This document shows positions 17,960 through 26,217 of a stretch of 64,000 bases of DNA, in pieces (the stretch's first letter is position 1; each line of letters opens with the position of its first letter). The notes under the pieces are model-generated. The model was not told the DNA's origin and made no database searches. It saw only the letters and a program-made list of their open reading frames with translations. The DNA is from Pseudarthrobacter sp. NamB4 (GTDB lineage: Bacteria; Actinomycetota; Actinomycetes; Actinomycetales; Micrococcaceae), in the NCBI RefSeq assembly GCF_005796185.1, contig NZ_VAHM01000002.1, positions 186,001 through 250,000 of the forward strand, read 5' to 3'. A program made the position numbers and the translations under genes.

Positions 17960-18874
17960 TCAGGAAACGCGGGCGATGAGGGCCTTAAGGTCTGCGAAGT
18001 CCTGTTCGGCCAGGTTCTGCAGCGGGGGACGCACAAGGCCGGCGGAGCGGCCGACGGCGTCCAGGCCGGCCTTGACGATGGAGACAGAGTAGCCTTTTAC
18101 ACGGTCACGGATGTCCAGGTAGGGGATGACGAAGTCATTGAGCTTCTTGTTCACGGCGGCACGGTCGTTGTTGCGCACGTCCCGGTAGAAGTCCAGGGCG
18201 AACTGCGGGACAAAGTTGTACATGGCGCTGGAGTAGGTGCTCATCCCCAGCTGCAGCAGCGGGAGGGCGAAGGTCTCGGCGGTGGGCAGTCCGCCCAGGT
18301 AGAACAGGCGGTCGCCCAGCTTGGCGTAGACACGGGCGTCGTGCTCGAGGTCGCCCACGCCGTCCTTGAATCCGATCAGGTTCCCGTGGCGTTCGGCCAG
18401 GGCTGCAACAGTGGTGTCCCTGTAAATGGCGTTGGCACGGTTGTAGATGATGACGCCCAGGGAGGTGGCGCTGCAAACGGCGCTGACATGTTCGATCAAC
18501 CCCTCCTGGTCGGCTTCGGTCAGGTAGGGCGGCAGCAGGAGGAGGCCCTCGGCCCCTGCAGCCTCGGCGGCCCTGGCGTTTTCGATGGCCTGAGCGGTGG
18601 ATCCGCCGGCGGAGGCAAGGACGGGCACCTGGCTTCCCACTTCATCGACGGCGGTCCGGACGACGCGCTCGGACTCGGCCGGGGTCAGGGAGAAGCCCTC
18701 ACCGGTCCCGCCCGCTGCGAAGAGGCCGGCCACGGGAAAGCTTGCCTGCCATGCGAGGTGCTTGCGGTAGTTCTCTTCATCGAACTGCAACTGCGCGTCA
18801 AAGGAGGTCACCGGGAACGACAGCAGGCCGTCTTTTAGGGTGTTTGCCAGTTCCTGGGGGGTGTACTTTGCCAC
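17960..18874 (-). CDS. kdgD: 5-dehydro-4-deoxyglucarate dehydratase
   Basis: The 304-residue DHDPS-superfamily aldolase fold converts 5-keto-4-deoxyglucarate to 2,5-dioxopentanoate with loss of water and CO2. The Schiff-base Lys170 is in [10 protein letters not shown], Tyr144 in [10 protein letters not shown], and the substrate loop [11 protein letters not shown] is at 55-65. It is first gene of the minus-strand glucarate operon. A regulatory element also found before the divergent transporter operon lies 72-109 bases upstream. Confidence 0.92.
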   Translation of the reverse strand: MAKYTPQELANTLKDGLLSFPVTSFDAQLQFDEENYRKHLAWQASFPVAGLFAAGGTGEGFSLTPAESERVVRTAVDEVGSQVPVLASAGGSTAQAIENARAAEAAGAEGLLLLPPYLTEADQEGLIEHVSAVCSATSLGVIIYNRANAIYRDTTVAALAERHGNLIGFKDGVGDLEHDARVYAKLGDRLFYLGGLPTAETFALPLLQLGMSTYSSAMYNFVPQFALDFYRDVRNNDRAAVNKKLNDFVIPYLDIRDRVKGYSVSIVKAGLDAVGRSAGLVRPPLQNLAEQDFADLKALIARVS

Positions 18875-18945
18875 GATGTTGTCCTCTGTTTCGAGCGCCT
18901 TTGCCGGCGGCTGGTGTGGGTTCCTGTTCAGGTTAGGCAGAGGAC

Positions 18946-18983
18946 GTTATGCCTGTCTAAGTGCACTTTTGAATGCATTGATA
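18946..18983 (-). promoter_or_regulatory. Candidate LysR-type operator before kdgD
   Basis: Read on the minus strand it is TATCA, TGCA, a spacer and CTTAGACAGGCAT (18961-18949). The same 13-mer, preceded by TATCA and TGCA, stands before tctC at 19930-19942. In both places it points toward the controlled gene and ends about 75-90 bases from its start codon. It is probably bound by the LysR regulator encoded between them. Confidence 0.65.
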
Positions 18984-19009
18984 CCTTTCCGGCATGACGA
19001 CGTAGATGA

Positions 19010-19894
19010 TCACTCCATCGCGAACTCGAAGTCCCGCAGGAGGCGTGCCAGGGCGGGGTTGGTGATCCTGCGGTTCCAGATGGCGTGCAGTTCCACCTGC
19101 TCGCCGCCTCCCTCCAGGAGGGGCAGGAACTCCACCCCTTTGATGCCCAGCAGGGTGGCGGAGTGCGGCACGAAGGCAACCCCGCGTTTGGCGGCAACCA
19201 GCGACACCATGGTCAGCACCTGGCTCACCGTGTGGATCACGTTGGCGTGCTGGATGGGCAGGGTCCTCACCACCAGGTCGTAGAAGTAGCGGGCCTGGAT
19301 GGGGGAATGCATGATGAGCGGCTCGTCCTTAAAATCGTCCGGTCCGATGTCACGTGCCAGATGCGTCAGGGGGTGCCCGGCCGGGACGGCGAGGACCAGT
19401 GCCTCCTGGTACAGCAGGTGGGAGTCGAAGGTCTCGCGGGCGAACGGCGGCCGCGCGAGGCCGAGATCCAGTTCGCCCGTCATCAACCGGCTGATCTGGT
19501 CGCCCGTGACCAGTTCCTGCAGGTCCACGTCCACGTCCGGAATGATGGCGGCGATTTCCTCAAGGAGGGGCCCCAAGATGCTGAAGCCGCTGGCCGCGGT
19601 GAATCCGATGCGCAGGACGCCCGAGCGCCCCGACGCGATCCGGCGGGCGGAGACCGGGGCGCGTTCGGCCAGTGCCATGAGCCGGCGGGCCTCCTCAAGG
19701 AAGGTTTTGCCTGCGTTGGTGAGTTCGACTTTTCGGTTGTCCCGCTCCAGGAGTTCGGCGCCGATGATTTTTTCCAGCTTCTGGATCTGCCGGCTTAGCG
19801 GGGGCTGTGTCATGTTAAGGCGCTCGGCCGCGCGGCCGAAATGCAGTTCCTCGGCAACTGCAATGAAGCCAGCCAATTGGTCGAATGTGAACAT
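19010..19894 (-). CDS. LysR family transcriptional regulator
   Basis: The 294-residue protein has the LysR winged HTH at residues 1-60 (MFTFDQLAGFIAVAEELHFG, then LNMTQPPLSRQIQKLEKIIG) and a periplasmic-binding-like effector domain from about 90. It is encoded between the glucarate operon (same strand, downstream) and the transporter operon (divergent). The shared element lies on both sides, so it probably activates both units in response to glucarate, galactarate or a pathway intermediate. The upstream copy also covers its own promoter, suggesting autoregulation. Confidence 0.9.
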   Translation of the reverse strand: MFTFDQLAGFIAVAEELHFGRAAERLNMTQPPLSRQIQKLEKIIGAELLERDNRKVELTNAGKTFLEEARRLMALAERAPVSARRIASGRSGVLRIGFTAASGFSILGPLLEEIAAIIPDVDVDLQELVTGDQISRLMTGELDLGLARPPFARETFDSHLLYQEALVLAVPAGHPLTHLARDIGPDDFKDEPLIMHSPIQARYFYDLVVRTLPIQHANVIHTVSQVLTMVSLVAAKRGVAFVPHSATLLGIKGVEFLPLLEGGGEQVELHAIWNRRITNPALARLLRDFEFAME

Positions 19895-19907
19895 GATGCC
19901 TTCCAGG

Positions 19908-19949
19908 TATCACTTGATGCAGTTTCGGGCTTAGACAGGCATCATAACT
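19908..19949 (+). promoter_or_regulatory. Candidate LysR-type operator before tctC
   Basis: TATCA at 19908-19912, TGCA at 19918-19921, CTTAGACAGGCAT at 19930-19942 and ATAAC at the end. It duplicates the element before kdgD (18946-18983). It is 14 bases from the lysR start codon and about 85 bases from tctC. Confidence 0.65.
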
Positions 19950-20033
19950 GCTCCCTACACTCGACAGAGCGAACGGGGTGACCCGGTTCACAGAACGTCC
20001 GGACCCCGCCCGGAGAATTAACGAGGAGTTCCA

Positions 20034-21041
20034 ATGAAGCACTTCCCCACCCGCCGCGCCGTCCTCGGAACGGCGTCGGCCTTCACCCTGCTGGCGCTCA
20101 CCGCCTGCGGCGGCAATGTTGCCGGCGGCACCGCCGCCAACACGTCCAAGTACCCCACCGGTCCGGTCACCCTTACGGTCGGCCAGGCTGCCGGCGGCAG
20201 CACCGACCTGATCGCACGTGCCCTCGCCGAAGGTGCCACTAAGACCCTCGGCGCGCCGATCCCGGTAGTGAACAAGCCGGGTGCCAACGGCGCCCTCGCC
20301 ACCAAGGAACTGGCCGGCAAGCCCGCGGACGGCCAGGAGCTCGTGCTCCTCACGGCGTCGCTGATCACCATCACTCCCCTTGCCGTCAGCGCGGAAGAAG
20401 CCGTCAACATCGACGACCTGGACGTCATCGCAGGACTCTCGCAGGATGACTACGTGCTCGTTGCCAGCACGGATTCCGGATTCAAGAGCTTCAAGGACGT
20501 CACAGACGCCGGCCGCAACGTCACGTTCGGCACCACCGGCGTCGGCACCGGCAGCCAGCTGGCGCAGACTGTCCTCTTCAAGCAGGCCAACGTCCAGGGC
20601 ACCGACGTCCCGTTCGACAGCGGCAAGCCCGCCCTGACCGCTGTCATGGGCAACCAGGTGGAACTGGCCACCATCCAGCTCGGCGAGGCAATGCCCCAGA
20701 TCGAAGCCGGCAAGGTGGCTCCACTGCTCGTCTTCTCGGAAGAGCGCAACAGCTTCCTGCCCGATGTTCCCTCCGCCAAGGAGGCCGGCTACGACGTTCC
20801 GGTGGCCCAGTACCGTGCGGTCGCGGCTCCCAAGGGAACGCCGCAGGACGTCAAGGACAAACTGCTCGCCGCATTCAAGGAGACGTTCAAGACGGACGCC
20901 TACAAGGAATTCAACGAAAAAAACATGCTGACCCCCAAGGAACTCTCGGGCGAGGAAGTTGTCACGGAGTGGAAGGGCTATGCAGCGAAGTACAAGGAGC
21001 TGGTGGAGAAGTACAACATCAGCCTGAGCGGAAACAAGTAG
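20034..21041 (+). CDS. tctC: Tripartite tricarboxylate transporter substrate-binding protein
   Basis: The 335-residue extracytoplasmic solute receptor (Bug/TctC family) has a signal ending in the lipobox LTAC near residue 24, so it is a lipoprotein anchored outside the membrane. The TctC-type motifs VGQAAGGSTDLIARALAE and VVNKPGANGALATKELAG line the carboxylate site. It is first gene of a tctCBA-usp operon transcribed away from lysR. The ligand is probably a dicarboxylic sugar acid given the shared operator with the glucarate operon; citrate-type ligands are not excluded. Confidence 0.9.
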   Translation: MKHFPTRRAVLGTASAFTLLALTACGGNVAGGTAANTSKYPTGPVTLTVGQAAGGSTDLIARALAEGATKTLGAPIPVVNKPGANGALATKELAGKPADGQELVLLTASLITITPLAVSAEEAVNIDDLDVIAGLSQDDYVLVASTDSGFKSFKDVTDAGRNVTFGTTGVGTGSQLAQTVLFKQANVQGTDVPFDSGKPALTAVMGNQVELATIQLGEAMPQIEAGKVAPLLVFSEERNSFLPDVPSAKEAGYDVPVAQYRAVAAPKGTPQDVKDKLLAAFKETFKTDAYKEFNEKNMLTPKELSGEEVVTEWKGYAAKYKELVEKYNISLSGNK

Positions 21042-21046
21042 CAGCA

Positions 21047-21622
21047 ATGGAGACCACTCCAGCAGTGTCCGCCGGACGGGACGGCAGCTCCGCCTTTCCG
21101 TCCGGCGGGGACGCCCGCAATGACCTGCCCGAAGCCCTGACCCCGGAGCAGTTGGCCGCCCAATGGGAGGCGGAGAAACCTCCCGCGGCAGGCGCCCTCG
21201 CCAACGTGGGTTCATCCTTGGTGGTGCTCGGCGCCGGTGCCGGCGCGCTCATACTTTCGGTCGCCATGGGTCTCGGTACCCCTGGGGCCCCGCAACCCGG
21301 CCTGTGGCCGTTCATGATCAGCTGCGCCGTGGTGGCCCTGGGGCTTTTCCAGCTGATCCTGGGCCGGCGCAACAGGGATGGGGAAAAGTTCACCCGGATG
21401 TCGTTCGCCCCGCTCACCGGCCTGGCGACACTCGCGGCCATGGTGGCGCTGATGCCCATGATCGGATTCGAAATCCCGGCGCTTGTCCTCTGCATCATCT
21501 GGATGCGGTTCCTAGGCGGCGAGACCTGGCGGTCCACCCTCCTGGTCAGCGCGCTCGTCGTGGCCTCGTTCTACGGGATCTTCGTCCTGGCGCTTGGCAC
21601 CTCCATCCCCCGCCTCTTCTAG
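21047..21622 (+). CDS. tctB: Tripartite tricarboxylate transporter small membrane subunit
   Basis: The 191-residue protein starts at the ATG at 21047, five bases after tctC. A hydrophilic N-terminus of about 55 residues precedes four predicted membrane helices (LVVLGAGAGALILSVAMG; FMISCAVVALGLFQLIL; GLATLAAMVALMPMIGF; LLVSALVVASFYGIFVL). This is the usual TctB topology. The longer frame from 20969 overlaps tctC and was not used. Confidence 0.88.
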   Translation: METTPAVSAGRDGSSAFPSGGDARNDLPEALTPEQLAAQWEAEKPPAAGALANVGSSLVVLGAGAGALILSVAMGLGTPGAPQPGLWPFMISCAVVALGLFQLILGRRNRDGEKFTRMSFAPLTGLATLAAMVALMPMIGFEIPALVLCIIWMRFLGGETWRSTLLVSALVVASFYGIFVLALGTSIPRLF

Positions 21623-21631
21623 GAGACCACC

Positions 21632-23164
21632 ATGGATTTCCTGAATCCTGTGATCAACGGATTTTCAGTCGTCCTGGAGCCGACGAACCTCCTCTACTGC
21701 CTGGTCGGCGTCGTTATCGGCATGCTGATCGGTGTGCTGCCCGGATTGGGGCCGGCGGCAACCATCGCCATCCTGCTTCCGCTGACGTACGGCGTGGAGC
21801 CTGTCACTGCCATCATCATGCTGGCCGGCATCTTCTACGGGGCCCAGTACGGCGGCACCATAACCTCGGTCCTGCTGCGTCTTCCCGGTGAGGCGTCCTC
21901 CGTTGTCACCGTCTTCGACGGCTACCAGATGGCCAGGCAAGGCCGGGCAGGAACAGCCCTGGGCCTGGCCGCCATCGGCTCATTTGTGGGCGGTACGGCG
22001 GCGATCATCGGGCTGACCTTCCTTGCACCCCTCGTGGCCAGCTTCGCGCTGGACTTCGGGCCGCCCGAGTACTCGGCGCTGGCCCTGCTGGGCATCCTGC
22101 TCGTAGCCACCATCAGCAGCGGCGCCAAGGCCAAGGCCCTGATCGCCGCGGCCATCGGCCTCCTGCTGGCCACGGTGGGCCGGGACATGTTCACCGGCGA
22201 AAGCCGCTTCACCTTCGGGAGCCTGCAGCTCGCAGACGGCATCGACTTCGTTCCGATCGCCATGGGCATCTTTGGTCTGGGTGAGATCCTCTACAACCTG
22301 GAGGAACGCCACCGCGCCGCCAAAGCGCCGTCGAAGGTCTCCAATGTTTGGCCCTCAAAGGGCGACCTGAAGCAGGCCTCCGGAGCAGTCGGCCGCGGCT
22401 CTGTCCTTGGGTTCTTCCTGGGCATCCTGCCCGGCGGCGGCGCAACCATTGCCTCCATGGCCTCTTACGCCATGGAAAAGAAGCGCGCCAAGCAGCCGGA
22501 GCGGTTCGGCAAGGGCGCGCCAGAGGGCGTTGCCGGGCCGGAAACCGCGAACAACGCGGCAGCGACGTCGTCGTTCATTCCGCTCCTGACCCTCGGCATC
22601 CCCGCCAACGCCACCATGGCTTTGATGTTCGGTGCCCTCCTGATCCAGGGCGTCACGCCCGGACCACAGCTCGTGGAGCAGAACCCGGAGCTTTTCTGGG
22701 GTGTGGTGAACTCGATGTACATCGGCAACATCCTGCTCCTGATAATGAGCCTGCCGCTGGTGGGGATCTTCGTGCGGATCCTCCGGGTCAGGGCTGCGAT
22801 CCTGGCTCCGATCACCGCATTGATCACCTTGCTGGGCGCCTACACGATCAACAACAGCATGTTCGACGTCACCCTGGTGGTGGTCTTCGGAGTGGTTGGC
22901 TACCTGATGAAGAAGTTCGGCTTCGAGCCCGGGCCGCTTGTGCTGGCCTTTGTCCTCGGCGAACTGCTGGAAAACTCGCTGCGGCGCTCGCTGCTGGTGT
23001 TCGGCGGCGACCCCACCGGATTCCTTACCCGTCCCATCTCAGCCACCCTGCTGCTGGTTTTCGTCCTGGTGGCCGTGCTGCCGGGCATCCGCAGCCTGAT
23101 CGCCAAGCGCAAGGGCACCGCAGCGCCGGCCGGCGCCACCAACAAAATCGAGGAGAAGGTATGA
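21632..23164 (+). CDS. tctA: Tripartite tricarboxylate transporter large membrane subunit
   Basis: The 510-residue polytopic TctA has about twelve helices. The conserved family stretches GVLPGLGPAATIAILLPLTY and YGAQYGGTITS near residues 40-80 are intact, and the internal repeat SFFLGILPGGGATIASMASY-like segment lies near 270. It forms the translocation path together with TctB. The stop overlaps the usp start (ATGA), indicating coupled translation. Confidence 0.93.
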   Translation: MDFLNPVINGFSVVLEPTNLLYCLVGVVIGMLIGVLPGLGPAATIAILLPLTYGVEPVTAIIMLAGIFYGAQYGGTITSVLLRLPGEASSVVTVFDGYQMARQGRAGTALGLAAIGSFVGGTAAIIGLTFLAPLVASFALDFGPPEYSALALLGILLVATISSGAKAKALIAAAIGLLLATVGRDMFTGESRFTFGSLQLADGIDFVPIAMGIFGLGEILYNLEERHRAAKAPSKVSNVWPSKGDLKQASGAVGRGSVLGFFLGILPGGGATIASMASYAMEKKRAKQPERFGKGAPEGVAGPETANNAAATSSFIPLLTLGIPANATMALMFGALLIQGVTPGPQLVEQNPELFWGVVNSMYIGNILLLIMSLPLVGIFVRILRVRAAILAPITALITLLGAYTINNSMFDVTLVVVFGVVGYLMKKFGFEPGPLVLAFVLGELLENSLRRSLLVFGGDPTGFLTRPISATLLLVFVLVAVLPGIRSLIAKRKGTAAPAGATNKIEEKV

Positions 23165-23565
23165 GCATCATCGTTGGGTTCGTTCCCACCCCGGCAGGCG
23201 AGGCAGCCCTCGCAGCAGGGATTTCTGAAGCGAAGCTCCGCAACCAGGAACTCGTCATCGTGAACTCTGCGCGCCAAGGCGCCCTCGTGGACAAATCGGT
23301 TGCCGCGGAGGACGTCCTGGCGGGAGCCGCAAAGCGGGCGGCTGATGCCGGCGTGACGGCACGGGTGATTCAACCGCCCTACCAGCACGACCTTGCTGAC
23401 GAGTTCCTCGACGTTGCCAGGCAGGAGGACGCATCACTGATCGTCATCGGCCTGCGGCACCGAACGCAGGTGGGCAAGTTCATTCTTGGCAGCCACGCTC
23501 AGCAGATCCTGATGCAGGCGGACCGCCCGGTACTGGCCGTCAAGGCCAACGGCGCGCACTTCTAG
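23161..23565 (+). CDS. Universal stress protein (UspA family)
   Basis: The 134-residue single-domain UspA protein has the nucleotide-binding pattern G-x2-x-G-x-GS: GLRHRTQVGKFILGSHAQQI followed by RPVLAVK. It is translationally coupled to tctA by an ATGA overlap. UspA-like proteins coupled to transporters often bind ATP and modulate the transporter; such a role here is inference. Confidence 0.88.
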   Translation: MSIIVGFVPTPAGEAALAAGISEAKLRNQELVIVNSARQGALVDKSVAAEDVLAGAAKRAADAGVTARVIQPPYQHDLADEFLDVARQEDASLIVIGLRHRTQVGKFILGSHAQQILMQADRPVLAVKANGAHF

Positions 23566-23584
23566 CCCAGGGAGGAAGGACCTG

Positions 23585-23707
23585 ATGTACAAACACAATC
23601 CGCGGCGGCGCACTGCTCCCGGGCCTGCGCCTCTGCCGAACTGGTCAAAGCTGGCCAAGAACGACCATGTGGAGGTGCGCTTCGCCCAGGCGCGTGCAGC
23701 AGCCTAG
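23585..23707 (+). CDS. Basic 40-residue protein after the tct-usp operon
   Basis: The product is MYKHNPRRRTAPGPAPLPNW followed by SKLAKNDHVEVRFAQARAAA. The start has a strong ribosome-binding site (GGGAGGAAGG at 23571-23580) with five bases to the ATG, and a terminator-like hairpin lies after it at 23739-23767. It is therefore probably the last gene of the tct operon. It has no signal or membrane segment; six arginines/histidines cluster at the N-terminus. No family recognised. Confidence 0.55.
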   Translation: MYKHNPRRRTAPGPAPLPNWSKLAKNDHVEVRFAQARAAA

Positions 23708-23738
23708 GGACCTGGTGTCCATGCCGGAGATACCGTAC

Positions 23739-23767
23739 GGCCGGTGACCCCTCAGGGGTTGCCGGCC
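23739..23767. terminator. Hairpin between the tct operon and the Nudix gene
   Basis: Arms GGCCGGTGACCCC (23739-23751) and GGGGTTGCCGGCC (23755-23767) pair around a three-base loop with two non-canonical pairs. It ends immediately before the Nudix stop codon, so it can serve both convergent units. Confidence 0.65.
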
Positions 23768-24244
23768 TTACCCGTTCCGCTGGCGGAGGTGTTCCATGAG
23801 GGCGTCAAGGACCGGCAGTTGGCCCTTCACCAGCTTGAGCCGGGCTTCCTGCTCAGGGAACCAGCGGGCGTCATCAATTTCCGGATAGTGCCGGATCCGG
23901 CCAGATCCCTTGGGCCATTTCAGAGGAAAGGTGTTGCTGATGATGCGTTCCGGACAGAATTCGTGCTCCGTGGCATAGACAGTGATGATCTTGCCGGACG
24001 GCTGCCGGAATCCGCCAAGCAGTTGATAGTCGGCGTCCGGGGCGGGAGTCCCCATCTCCTCGGCAAATTCCCGCAGGGCTGCGGCCAGCGGATCCTCGTC
24101 CGCTGAGTATTCACCCTTGGGGAGGGACCAGGCGTGGGCGTCCTTGCGGGCCCAGAACGGGCCGCCCATGTGCGCGATCCAGACCTCCAGTTCGTCCGCG
24201 GCTGGCCTCCTGTACAGGAGTATTCCCGCGCTGAGGACCGGCAT
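23768..24244 (-). CDS. Nudix hydrolase
   Basis: The 158-residue protein has a complete Nudix box GEYSADEDPLAAALREFAEE followed by MGT, matching G-x5-E-x7-REUXEEXGU, which binds Mg2+. The short N-terminal SAGILLYRR strand and the PFWARKDAHAWSLPKG segment resemble bacterial Nudix proteins acting on nucleoside polyphosphates or dinucleotides. Substrate unknown. It converges with the tct operon. Confidence 0.85.
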   Translation of the reverse strand: MPVLSAGILLYRRPAADELEVWIAHMGGPFWARKDAHAWSLPKGEYSADEDPLAAALREFAEEMGTPAPDADYQLLGGFRQPSGKIITVYATEHEFCPERIISNTFPLKWPKGSGRIRHYPEIDDARWFPEQEARLKLVKGQLPVLDALMEHLRQRNG

Positions 24245-24361
24245 CCTCTCCTCCGTCCTGGCTTGGCTTTATCTGATTCAAAACCGCCGTGCAGTGTTAA
24301 CCTGCAGTTCACGGTGCTGCTTTAGGTTATTCCTTCAGGCACTTGCTCGAAGGGACCCGTC

Positions 24362-24631
24362 ATGGCAAACATTGCCGAAGTTATGGGACGGCTGACGCCG
24401 GAAGAACTTGAAGAACTCCACAGCCTTGGCCCGCAGGGCCACCTGCCGCGGCACCTGACCGACGCGCTGGACCGTGCCGCGGGCGGGCCCGGTTCCGGCC
24501 GGGGGTACTACGTTCCCACCGGGAACGTCAGCGCCACGGGAGGCCCGCTGCTGGTGTTGCGCAGCGACGTTTCCGGGTGGCTTTTCAACGCCCACCGGGA
24601 CGATCCGGACCAGCTTCCCCAGCGCCCCTGA
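24362..24631 (+). CDS. Small hypothetical protein
   Basis: The 89-residue protein starts MANIAEVMGRLTPEELEELH, with GAAGG ten bases upstream of the ATG. A helical acidic N-terminal half is followed by a Gly-rich segment (AAGGPGSGRGYY) and a short beta-like tail. No signal, membrane segment or recognised domain. It is transcribed from the promoter region shared with the Nudix gene. Confidence 0.6.
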   Translation: MANIAEVMGRLTPEELEELHSLGPQGHLPRHLTDALDRAAGGPGSGRGYYVPTGNVSATGGPLLVLRSDVSGWLFNAHRDDPDQLPQRP

Positions 24632-24723
24632 CCCCCTTTGGAGTTTTCGGACAGATACCCAGGGCCTCCAGCCCCAGGAAGTCTTCATGTCTGCCCAATA
24701 ACTTGAGGTAACAGACAGCAACG

Positions 24724-26097
24724 CTATCCGATCAGCAAACTAAGCGCCTCAGTCAGGTGCTCCACCTCGCGGACCGAGAAGCCCGCCGGCACCGGGCCCG
24801 GGCCGGTATGGCTTGCCGGAACCACAGCATGCGTGAACCCCAAGCGGTGTGCTTCCTGAATGCGCTGGTTGATGCCCGGAACCGGGCGGACCTCGCCCGC
24901 AAGGCCCACCTCACCGAAGGCAATCAAACGGATGGGCAGTGGTTTGCGGGCCTTGGCCGAGGCGACCGCCAGCGCCACGGCAAGGTCTGTGGCCGGTTCG
25001 CTGAGCTTCACCCCGCCCACCGTTGCCACGTAGGAATCGTCCTTGTGCAGAAGCGTCCCGGCGCGCTGCTGCAGCACCGCCAGCAGCATGGAGACCCTGG
25101 AACTGTCCAGGCCGCTGGTGGCCCGGCGCGGCTGGGAGTTGGGGCTTTCGGCGAGCAGCGACTGCACCTCGGCCAACAGCGGGCGCCTGCCTTCCATGGT
25201 GACAGTGATGCACGTGCCGGAGACGGGATCCTTGGTCCGGCTGACAAACAAGCCGCTGGGATCAGCGAGTCCTTCGATGCCGTTCTCGTTCAGGTCGAAG
25301 CAGCCGACATCGTCGGTGGGCCCGTAGCGGTTTTTGACTGCACGGAGCAGTCGCAGGCGGGAGTGCCGCTCTCCCTCAAACTGGCACACCACATCCACCA
25401 GGTGCTCCAGCAGCCGGGGACCGGCTATGGACCCGTCCTTGGTCACGTGGCCGACCAGCAGCGTGGTCATATTGCGGCGTTTCGCGGCGGCGATGATGGA
25501 GGCTGCCACTTCGCGGACCTGGGAGACGCCGCCCGCGCTGCCGTCGACGTCGGCGCTGCTGAGGGTCTGCACCGAGTCCACAATCAGGAGCCGGGGCTCG
25601 ATCTTCTCTACCTGCCCCAGCGCCTGGCCCAGGTCGGTCTCCGCGGAAAGGTACAGGGACTCGGCGACGGCGTCGATCCGCTCGGCGCGCAGCTTCACCT
25701 GCGCCGCAGACTCCTCGCCTGTCACGTACAAAACATCCTGGGCCGTCCGGGCAAACTTGGCAGCTACATCCAGCAGCAGCGTGGACTTCCCCACGCCCGG
25801 TTCGCCGGCCAGCAGGATGACGGCGCCGGGCACCAGGCCGCCGCCCAGCACCCTGTCCAGCTCGTCAACGCCGGTTGGCAGGAAAGCCGCCGTGGTGGCA
25901 TCCACCTCGGCAATCCGGCGGGCCGGCTCCACCACCGTTGTGGCCGCCGTCGTACGCGCCACCGCGGTGCCCGTTTCCTCAACGGTGCCCCACGCCTGGC
26001 ACTCACTGCAGCGCCCCACCCACTTGACAGTGGTCCAGCCGCATTCGGCGCACTTGTAGGCGGGCGCTTTGGAAGCCCGTGAAGTCTTTGTAGCCAT
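24724..26097 (-). CDS. radA: DNA repair protein RadA
   Basis: The 457-residue RecA-like helicase promotes branch migration in recombination. The N-terminal zinc finger is C16-x2-C19 and C30-x2-C33. Walker A is GEPGVGKST at 98-106, and the RadA-specific KNRYG motif is at 255-259. A Lon-like (S16) domain closes the protein. The frame extends to 26145, but the ATG at 26097 gives the standard MATKTSR start directly before the zinc finger. Confidence 0.95.
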   Translation of the reverse strand: MATKTSRASKAPAYKCAECGWTTVKWVGRCSECQAWGTVEETGTAVARTTAATTVVEPARRIAEVDATTAAFLPTGVDELDRVLGGGLVPGAVILLAGEPGVGKSTLLLDVAAKFARTAQDVLYVTGEESAAQVKLRAERIDAVAESLYLSAETDLGQALGQVEKIEPRLLIVDSVQTLSSADVDGSAGGVSQVREVAASIIAAAKRRNMTTLLVGHVTKDGSIAGPRLLEHLVDVVCQFEGERHSRLRLLRAVKNRYGPTDDVGCFDLNENGIEGLADPSGLFVSRTKDPVSGTCITVTMEGRRPLLAEVQSLLAESPNSQPRRATSGLDSSRVSMLLAVLQQRAGTLLHKDDSYVATVGGVKLSEPATDLAVALAVASAKARKPLPIRLIAFGEVGLAGEVRPVPGINQRIQEAHRLGFTHAVVPASHTGPGPVPAGFSVREVEHLTEALSLLIG

Positions 26098-26217
26098 GGG
26101 TTCAACCCTAGTGGCGGGCATCGACATTCTCCGTGCCCCGACCATCGCGGCCGGTTGCCCACACCACCCTTAGACTGAAACTCCCTGCCGGCGCCAGCCC
26201 ACTACGGAGCGACAACT

